DNA of 9,679 nucleotides from Oscillospiraceae bacterium (lineage in GTDB: Bacteria; Bacillota_A; Clostridia; Oscillospirales; Oscillospiraceae), in assembly GCA_017550765.1 (NCBI GenBank), contig JAFZOC010000012.1:1-9679 (forward strand). Reading direction: 5' to 3'. The notes beneath the pieces were generated by a model. That model ran no database searches, had not been told where the DNA came from, and saw only the letters and a program-made list of their open reading frames with translations. Positions 5,018 to 9,679 of this stretch are shown piece by piece. Every line of letters begins with the position of its first letter. Positions within the stretch are counted from its first letter, which is position 1. Position numbers and translations under genes: made by a program.

Positions 5018-6328
5018 ATGAATTCCATCGACGATATCTGGCGGGAGGTCCTGAATACCCTCTCCCAAAAGCTTACGCCCACCGCCATCCGCGCCTGGTT
5101 CGACGACTGCGTCCCGATCGAGATCGTCGACAGCCGCCTTGTGATCCGCACCACCAGCGACTTCAAGCGGAACATCATCAGCGACCGCTTCAGCGACATC
5201 ATCAAGGCCGCGCTCTCCGACCTCTTCGCCTCCGAGTTCGACCTGCTGATCCTGACGGACGACGACGAATACGTCTCATCCAAGGACCGGGACGACAGCT
5301 TCCCCGAGATGGAGGGCTATACCTTCGACCGCTTCATCGTGGGCAAGTCCAACGAACTGGCCCACGCAGCCGCCGTGGCCGTGGCGGAAAAGCCCGGAAA
5401 AGCCTTCGACCCTCTTTTCATCTACGGGAACTCCGGCCTCGGCAAGACCCATCTGCTGCTGGCCATCGGACAGTACATCCACGCCCACGATCCGAAGGCC
5501 CGCATCGCCTATGTGAAAGGCGACGAGTTCACCATCCAGATGGTCAAAGCCATCAAGGAAGGCTCTACGGAGGAGTTCCACACCCGCTATCGAGACGTGG
5601 ACCTGCTGCTGGTGGACGATATCCAGTTCATCGCCGGCAAGCAGCGCACGCAGGAGGAATTCTTCCACGCTTTCAACAACATCTACGAGGCCGGCCATCA
5701 GATCGTCATCACCTCCGACCGGCCGCCTATCGAGATGTCCCTGCTGGACGACCGGCTCCGCACCCGCTTCGAGGGCGGGCTCATGGTGGACATCCAGCCC
5801 CCCGATCTGGAGACCCGCATGGCCATCGCCCGCAACAAGGCGGCCCAGCTGGGCCTGCTGCTGCCCGGCGACGTGGTCAGCTACATCGCCGAGCACGTCA
5901 CGGCGAACATCCGCCAGCTGGAGGGCGTGATCAAGCGCCTCACCGCCTACAAGGAGCTCCTGGGCGAAGAGATCAGCATCGAGAACGCCAAACGCGCCAT
6001 CGAAGACGTGACCCGAGACGGAGACTACATCCCCACGCCCGAGAAGATCCTCCGGGAGACCGCGAAGTACTTCGGCATCCGGGAGGAAGAGATCACCGGC
6101 CAGAGCCGCTCGAAGAACACGGTCATGGCCCGTCAGATCTCCATGCACCTGATGCGTACGCTGACGGACCTGTCTCTGCAGGACATCGGCGAAAAGCACG
6201 GCAAGCGCAATCACTCCACGGTCCTCTCCTCCATCCGGAAGGTCGAGGATCTGCTACGGACGGACTCGAACATCTCCGGGATCGTGCGCGATATCTCCTC
6301 GAACATCACCACCAGCACCTCGTCCTGA
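5018..6328 (+). CDS. dnaA: chromosomal replication initiator protein DnaA
   Basis: 436 residues, typical length. DnaA binds oriC boxes, oligomerises with ATP and opens the duplex. Domain I is about 1-78 (IWREVLNTLSQKLTPTAIRA), with a short acidic linker (80-98). The AAA+ domain follows: YTFDRFIVGKSNELAHAAA (101-119), Walker A GNSGLGKTH (137-145), Walker B LLLVDDIQF (196-204), sensor I IVITSDRPP (229-237), the arginine-finger block LLDDRLRTRFEGGL (242-255) and sensor II NIRQLEGVIKRL (298-309). The C-terminal DNA-binding domain ends in the signature GKRNHSTVLSSIRKV (395-409). There the usual RDHTTV reads RNHSTV: N398 and S400 replace Asp and Thr at base-contact positions. The start is set by AAAAGGGG 8 bases upstream. 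It heads the dnaA-dnaN cluster and no terminator follows it. Confidence 0.98.
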   Translation: MNSIDDIWREVLNTLSQKLTPTAIRAWFDDCVPIEIVDSRLVIRTTSDFKRNIISDRFSDIIKAALSDLFASEFDLLILTDDDEYVSSKDRDDSFPEMEGYTFDRFIVGKSNELAHAAAVAVAEKPGKAFDPLFIYGNSGLGKTHLLLAIGQYIHAHDPKARIAYVKGDEFTIQMVKAIKEGSTEEFHTRYRDVDLLLVDDIQFIAGKQRTQEEFFHAFNNIYEAGHQIVITSDRPPIEMSLLDDRLRTRFEGGLMVDIQPPDLETRMAIARNKAAQLGLLLPGDVVSYIAEHVTANIRQLEGVIKRLTAYKELLGEEISIENAKRAIEDVTRDGDYIPTPEKILRETAKYFGIREEEITGQSRSKNTVMARQISMHLMRTLTDLSLQDIGEKHGKRNHSTVLSSIRKVEDLLRTDSNISGIVRDISSNITTSTSS

Positions 6329-6540
6329 GTTTTCCACGATCCTGCTGTTGAAAGTGGAGAACGTCCTGTGGATATCCGTTTGCCGATATTTGTCTGTTCG
6401 ATCCGCTCTCATCCTCCACAGGATCGTCAACGATCGTCGAGCCTTGCCGTACAAGGGCCTTCACGGCTTTTCCACAAAATTTCCCGATAATAACAAACAA
6501 AACAAAAATACACATATACATAGCTGATAGAAGATATCAG
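6329..6540. other. candidate oriC (dnaA-dnaN intergenic region)
   Basis: Five sites with the TCCAC core of DnaA boxes (TTATCCACA in most bacteria) lie in about 150 bases: TTTTCCACG (6330-6338), TTCTCCACT on minus (6353-6361), ATATCCACA on minus (6367-6375), TCCTCCACA (6412-6420) and TTTTCCACA (6468-6476). None is a perfect consensus; two differ by one base. The last is followed by an A-rich stretch (6477-6533, with AATTTCCCGATAATAAC and ACAAACAAAACAAAAATAC) that suits a duplex-unwinding element. Also present is a direct repeat GATCGTC (6422-6428, 6432-6438). Known Bacillota origins use this position. The dnaN ribosome binding site lies at 6541-6547. No clear dnaN promoter was found. Confidence 0.7.
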
Positions 6541-6554
6541 AAGGAGGAAAGACC

Positions 6555-7667
6555 ATGATCTTTTCATGTGAGAAACATCTGCTGCAGAGCGCCTGCGCCA
6601 TCGCTTCCCGCGCTACGGCCTCCAAGAGCCCGATCCCTGCGCTGGAAGGCCTGCTGCTGGAAGCCAAGGACGACGTGAAGATCACCGGCTACGACCTGAA
6701 AGAGGGCATCTTTACCAACGTCCGGGCCGATGTGGAGGAAAAGGGCTCCATCGTGGTGGGCGCCCGTTTCTTTGGCGAGATGCTCCGGCGCCTGCCCGAC
6801 GGCATCGTCACCGTCCGCGCCGGCTATGACCACAGCATCAGGGTGAAATGCTCCAAGAGCGAGTTCAATTTCATGGGCATCGACGCCGGGGACTATCCGG
6901 AGATGCCCGTGGTGGATGTGGTGAACACCATCTCCCTGCCCCAGATGATCCTGCGCAGCATGATCGACCAGACCATCTTCGCCGTGGCGGACACCGACGT
7001 GCGCCCCATCTACACCGGCACCCTCTTCGAGGTGGACGGCGACGAGCTGACCCTGGTCTCTGTGGACGGCTACCGTCTGGCCAAGCGCAGCGAAAAGCTG
7101 GACAGCGCCAAGATGGAGAACTGCAGCTTCGTGGTCCCCGGCTCCTCCCTGACGGACATCCAGAGGATATGCGCCGACAGCGACGATCCCGTGCAGATCT
7201 CCGTGGGGTCCAAGCACATCTCCTTCTTCATCGGCGACACGGTGGTCATCACCCGCCGTCTGGAGGGCGATTTCCTCAATTACCGCCGCTCCATCCCCGA
7301 GATGTTCCGCACCGTCATCCAGGTGGACCGGGGCGAGATCATGTCGGTGATCGACCGCGTATCTCTGATCGTCAGCGAGAAGAACAGCAGCCCCGTCCGC
7401 CTGACCTTCGGCGACGGGACCATCGACTGCTACTGTGTGACGCCCTTCGGCAAGGCCGAGGACGTGTGCACCTGCGAGGGCAACGGCAACGGGCTGGAGA
7501 TCGGTTTCAACGACCGCTATCTCATGGACGCCCTGAAGGCCGCCGGCACCGATGAGCTGCAGCTGTGTCTCAACACCGCCTCCTCCCCCTGTGTCATCCG
7601 CGCGGCGGACGGCAGCGCGGCCTTCACCTATATGATCCTGCCCGTGCGTCTGAGAGCGGGAGAGTGA
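6555..7667 (+). CDS. dnaN: DNA polymerase III beta subunit (sliding clamp)
   Basis: 370 residues, usual length for the three-fold repeated clamp that encircles DNA and tethers the replicative polymerase and other partners. Seen: the N-terminal MIFSCEKHLLQSACAIASRA with SPIPALEGLLLEA (25-37), DAGDYPEMP (110-118) in the first linker, TDVRPIYTGTLFEVDGDELT (147-166), DGYRLAKR (171-178) lining the partner-binding pocket in known clamps, and the C-terminal pocket strand YMILPVRL (359-366). The family usually ends MPMRL or LPMRL; here it is LPVRL followed by a four-residue tail RAGE, an unusual but mild change. The ATG at 6555 follows AAGGAGG by 7 bases. It lies 226 bases after dnaA and is probably co-transcribed with it. 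Confidence 0.97.
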   Translation: MIFSCEKHLLQSACAIASRATASKSPIPALEGLLLEAKDDVKITGYDLKEGIFTNVRADVEEKGSIVVGARFFGEMLRRLPDGIVTVRAGYDHSIRVKCSKSEFNFMGIDAGDYPEMPVVDVVNTISLPQMILRSMIDQTIFAVADTDVRPIYTGTLFEVDGDELTLVSVDGYRLAKRSEKLDSAKMENCSFVVPGSSLTDIQRICADSDDPVQISVGSKHISFFIGDTVVITRRLEGDFLNYRRSIPEMFRTVIQVDRGEIMSVIDRVSLIVSEKNSSPVRLTFGDGTIDCYCVTPFGKAEDVCTCEGNGNGLEIGFNDRYLMDALKAAGTDELQLCLNTASSPCVIRAADGSAAFTYMILPVRLRAGE

Positions 7668-7830
7668 AGGGATGAAGGGATGAAAAGATGAAGAAATAAA
7701 GGGTCCTTCGGACCGATCGTGGTGTCGCGCGAAGCGCGACGGATCAGGATCCATCGCCGAAGGCGATACCATGATCTCTTCATCAGCAAAGCGTCTTCAT
7801 TCCTTCATCAGCATCGCGACTTCATTATTT
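7668..7830. repeat. nested-hairpin repeat block between dnaN and the S4 gene
   Basis: Right after the dnaN stop come 8-bp tandem units GATGAAGG, GATGAAAA, GATGAAGA, AATAAAGG (7671-7702). Three compact hairpins follow, each with a 3-base loop: GGTCC/GGACC (7702-7706, 7710-7714), GTCGCGC/GCGCGAC around GAA (7724-7730, 7734-7740), and ATCGCC/GGCGAT around GAA (7753-7758, 7762-7767). Outer pairings enclose them: 7715-7723 with 7768-7776 (one G-T), and GATGAAGA (7687-7694) with TCTTCATC (7777-7784). Further right, TTCATTCCTTC (7797-7807) can pair with the GAAGGGATGAA tandem units. The right part (7777-7826) repeats CTTCAT motifs. It is non-coding; probably a dispersed palindromic repeat. Confidence 0.65.
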
Positions 7831-7845
7831 TGAAAGGTCATTTCT

Positions 7846-8058
7846 ATGGAAAAAATTACGATAGATACTGAGTTCATCAAGCTCGACGCGCTGCTGAAAT
7901 ACGCGTCTCTGGTCGGCACCGGGGGCGAGGCGAAGATGGCCGTCGCCGAGGGCCTGGTGAAGGTCAACGGTGAAGTCTGCATCCAGCGGGGCAGAAAGAT
8001 CCGCCCGGGCGACGTGGTGGAGTTCGACCGCTTCGCGCTGCAGGTCGAACAGGCATGA
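7846..8058 (+). CDS. rlbA: small S4-domain RNA-binding protein (YaaA/RlbA family)
   Basis: 70 residues, almost entirely one S4 RNA-binding fold: [20 protein letters not shown] (10-29), [20 protein letters not shown] (30-49), [12 protein letters not shown] (50-61). The order helix, helix, VNGEV turn, then K-RPGDVV strand is the S4 signature. The family sits between dnaN and recF throughout Bacillota; in B. subtilis it has been linked to ribosome large-subunit assembly, and I see nothing here that tests that role. The start follows GAAAGG at 7832-7837 by 8 bases. Its stop overlaps the recF start by 4 bases (ATGA), implying translational coupling. The gap from dnaN is occupied by the nested-hairpin block. 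Confidence 0.93.
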   Translation: MEKITIDTEFIKLDALLKYASLVGTGGEAKMAVAEGLVKVNGEVCIQRGRKIRPGDVVEFDRFALQVEQA

Positions 8059-9155
8059 GAGCGGTCAAGGTCGCCCTGAACGGCTTTCGCAACTACGAGT
8101 GGGAGACCGTTGAGCTCTCGCCCGGGACCAATGTGATCTGCGGTCCCAACGCCCAGGGCAAGACCAACCTGCTGGAGGCCGTATATATGCTGTCCTGCGG
8201 GCGGAGCTTCCGCACCCGCTTCGACCGGGAGCTGATCGGCTTCGGCTACAGCGAGAGCCAGATCTTGGCGGAGGTATACAGCCACGAGCGCCAGCAGACG
8301 ATCGACATCCGGCTGCGCGCCGGGCAGGCCAAGCAGATCAAGGTCAACTCCGTGAAAAAGACCGCGTCGGAGCTCTCCGATGTGGTGAACGTGGTGCTCT
8401 TCTGCCCGGACGATCTGGACCTGATCCGGGACGGGGCCGCGGTGCGCCGCAGGATGCTGGACGAGGCCATCTCCCAGATCCGCCCCCGCTACGCGGAGCT
8501 CTTGACCGAGTTCAACCGGGCCTATGAGAGCAAGACCAGGATCCTGAAGGACTGGCGGGAAAAGCCCAGTCTCCTGGACGCCCTGGATGACTTCTCCATG
8601 GCCATGGCCCGGGCCTCCGCACAGCTGATCCGCTACCGGGCGGCCTATGTGTCCCGGCTCCAAAAGAGCGCCCCGCCCATCCACCGGGACTTCTCCGGCA
8701 AGGGGGAGGAGCTCAGCATCGCCTACCAGACCGTGAGCACCGTGAAAGATCCCTTCGCCTCCGCCCGGGATATCTTCTATGACATCTGCGACCATCAGGA
8801 GAGCCACCGCCAGGCGGAGATCGACAGCGGCCAGTGTCTCACCGGCGCCCACAAGGACGACCTGGACATCCAGATCGGCGGGCGCTCCGCCCGGAGCTTC
8901 GCCTCCCAGGGCCAGACCAGGACCGCGGCCCTGTCCCTGAAACTGGCCGAGCGGGAGATCCTGATGGAGGAGACGGGGGAGATGCCCGTCCTGCTGCTGG
9001 ACGACGTGCTCTCGGAGCTGGACGCCCGGCGGCAAGAGTTCGTCCTGAACCGGATCGGCGGCGGCCAGACCCTCATCACCTGCTGCGAGGACACGGATAT
9101 CTCCCGCAGGACCGGAGGGAAGGTCTTCTTCGTAGAGAGAGGGAAGATCCGGTGA
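8055..9155 (+). CDS. recF: DNA replication and repair protein RecF
   Basis: 366 residues, normal length. An SMC-like ATPase that works with RecO and RecR to load RecA at single-strand gaps and stalled forks. The sequence shows the N-terminal NGFRNYE (9-15), Walker A GPNAQGKT (30-37), SCGRSFRT (47-54), [20 protein letters not shown] (117-136), TGAHKDDL (263-270), the ABC signature region [16 protein letters not shown] (284-299) and Walker [13 protein letters not shown] (312-323), all in the expected order. The start ATG overlaps the S4 gene stop (ATGA), and its own stop overlaps the remB start (GTGA), so three genes are tightly coupled. No truncation or missing motif was seen. Confidence 0.97.
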   Translation: MRAVKVALNGFRNYEWETVELSPGTNVICGPNAQGKTNLLEAVYMLSCGRSFRTRFDRELIGFGYSESQILAEVYSHERQQTIDIRLRAGQAKQIKVNSVKKTASELSDVVNVVLFCPDDLDLIRDGAAVRRRMLDEAISQIRPRYAELLTEFNRAYESKTRILKDWREKPSLLDALDDFSMAMARASAQLIRYRAAYVSRLQKSAPPIHRDFSGKGEELSIAYQTVSTVKDPFASARDIFYDICDHQESHRQAEIDSGQCLTGAHKDDLDIQIGGRSARSFASQGQTRTAALSLKLAEREILMEETGEMPVLLLDDVLSELDARRQEFVLNRIGGGQTLITCCEDTDISRRTGGKVFFVERGKIR

Positions 9156-9421
9156 GATATCTGCATTTGGGCAAGGGGACCCTGGTCCGGGAGGATGAGA
9201 TCGTCGGGATCTTCGACCTGGACATCACGTCCCAGAGCCATTTGACGCGGAAGTTCCTGGCCGCGTCGGAAAGAGCCGGCCGTGTGATCAACGCGGCGGA
9301 GGACCTCCCCAGGTCCTTCGTCCTCTGCCGGCGCAAGGGGGAGACCAGGGTCTATCTGAGCCAGATCGCCAGCGCGACCCTGCTCAAGCGCGCCGAAGAG
9401 CGCGGTCAGATCATGGAATGA
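9152..9421 (+). CDS. remB: RemB/YaaB-like regulator (DUF370 family)
   Basis: 89 residues starting at GTG, which shares 4 bases (GTGA) with the recF stop; GAGAGAGGGA 8 bases upstream, inside recF, is the ribosome binding site. The sequence [20 protein letters not shown] (2-21), DLDITSQSHLTRKFL, LPRSFVLCR and VYLSQIASATLLKRAEER near the end match the RemA/RemB family in which LPKSF and YLSPISSxTLxKR are conserved. RemA and RemB are linked to biofilm matrix control in B. subtilis; RemA forms DNA-binding rings, and the role of RemB is less clear. The recF-remB-gyrB order matches B. subtilis recF-yaaB-gyrB. A later ATG start would remove the conserved N-terminal strand, so GTG is preferred. Confidence 0.92.
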   Translation: MRYLHLGKGTLVREDEIVGIFDLDITSQSHLTRKFLAASERAGRVINAAEDLPRSFVLCRRKGETRVYLSQIASATLLKRAEERGQIME

Positions 9422-9427
9422 AGAATA

Positions 9428-9450
9428 GACGCCGGTCGAGCTCCGGCGTC
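9428..9450 (+). other. hairpin just upstream of the gyrB ribosome binding site
   Basis: Perfect 8-bp stem GACGCCGG (9428-9435) with CCGGCGTC (9443-9450), 7-base loop, 2 bases before GGAGG at 9453. There is no T run, so it is not an intrinsic terminator. It could stabilise or mark processing of the gyrB mRNA. Confidence 0.6.
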
Positions 9451-9461
9451 TCGGAGGAACT

Positions 9462-9679
9462 ATGGCAGACATCATCGAAAAAGTCGAACAGGAATACGAC
9501 GCGTCACAGATCCAGGTGCTGGAAGGGCTGGAGGCCGTCCGGAAACGGCCGGGCATGTACATCGGCTCCACCTCCTCCTCCGGTCTGCACCACCTGGTCT
9601 ACGAGATCGTGGACAACTCCATCGACGAGGCCCTGGCGGGCTTCTGTACCCACATCGAGGTGACGATCGAGGAGGGGGA
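9462..9679 (+). CDS. gyrB: DNA gyrase subunit B, N-terminal fragment
   Basis: The first 72 codons; it runs off the right edge. GyrB is the ATPase subunit of gyrase and drives negative supercoiling. Seen: [20 protein letters not shown] (13-32), [20 protein letters not shown] (33-52) and [10 protein letters not shown] (53-62). The [10 protein letters not shown] block holds the GHKL-fold ATP-binding glutamate and asparagine; [10 protein letters not shown] is the family hallmark. ParE is excluded only by context (recF-remB-gyrB order), since the N-termini are similar. GGAGGAAC at 9453-9460 precedes the ATG closely. Expected to be followed by gyrA outside the window. Confidence 0.96.
   Translation, partial: MADIIEKVEQEYDASQIQVLEGLEAVRKRPGMYIGSTSSSGLHHLVYEIVDNSIDEALAGFCTHIEVTIEEG

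Noticed and set aside
7671..7702. 8-bp tandem GATGAA units considered as a CRISPR-like or regulatory iteron array.
   Set aside because: Units are too short and contiguous for CRISPR; iterons are possible, but the units pair with the TTCATC motifs downstream, which favours a palindromic repeat element.
6564..9035. Long antisense frames opposite dnaN (6564-7772) and recF (7797-9035), and likewise opposite dnaA (5276-6214) and psuG (3840-4724).
   Set aside because: Same compositional shadow effect; each overlaps a well-recognised gene with all its motifs.

Overview
This window spans the chromosomal replication-origin neighbourhood of a high-GC member of the Bacillota, most likely a gut-type clostridium (Oscillospiraceae or a relative; the family is inferred). 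The basis is the gene order dnaA-dnaN-S4 protein-recF-remB-gyrB, AGGAGG-type ribosome binding sites, a SAM-clan riboswitch and RemB, a family typical of Bacillota.

Left part (1-2325, plus strand): the 3' end of asnS, then an intergenic block in which a small palindromic element with imperfect terminal inverted repeats seems to have split the asnS terminator and left a 22-bp direct repeat. Next comes a membrane-anchored protein whose C-terminal half reads as a phosphodiester glycosidase (NAGPA-type) domain, followed by a clean terminator.

Middle part (2347-4681, minus strand): an apparent two-gene operon with a near-consensus promoter, a SAM-clan riboswitch and a terminator-like hairpin in its leader. 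The first gene encodes a free-standing protein with a C-terminal domain like that of RNA polymerase alpha (alpha-CTD), keeping every residue that contacts UP-element DNA in E. coli. The second encodes a 101-residue membrane protein. A SAM riboswitch in front of a putative transcription factor, not a methionine or cysteine gene, is the most unusual thing here. Upstream of this operon is psuG (pseudouridine-5'-phosphate glycosidase) with its own promoter and all four key active-site residues.

Right part (4739-9679, plus strand): a strong promoter and a GC-rich leader of about 250 bases precede dnaA. The dnaA-dnaN gap carries five degenerate DnaA-box-like sites and an A-rich stretch and is the best oriC candidate. 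dnaN is followed by a second, nested-hairpin repeat block. Then the S4 protein, recF and remB follow with 4-base stop/start overlaps, and the window ends inside gyrB. Together these genes cover initiation (DnaA), the sliding clamp (DnaN), gap repair (RecF) and supercoiling (GyrB). The rpmH-rnpA cluster that often lies upstream of dnaA in Bacillota is absent; psuG sits there instead.
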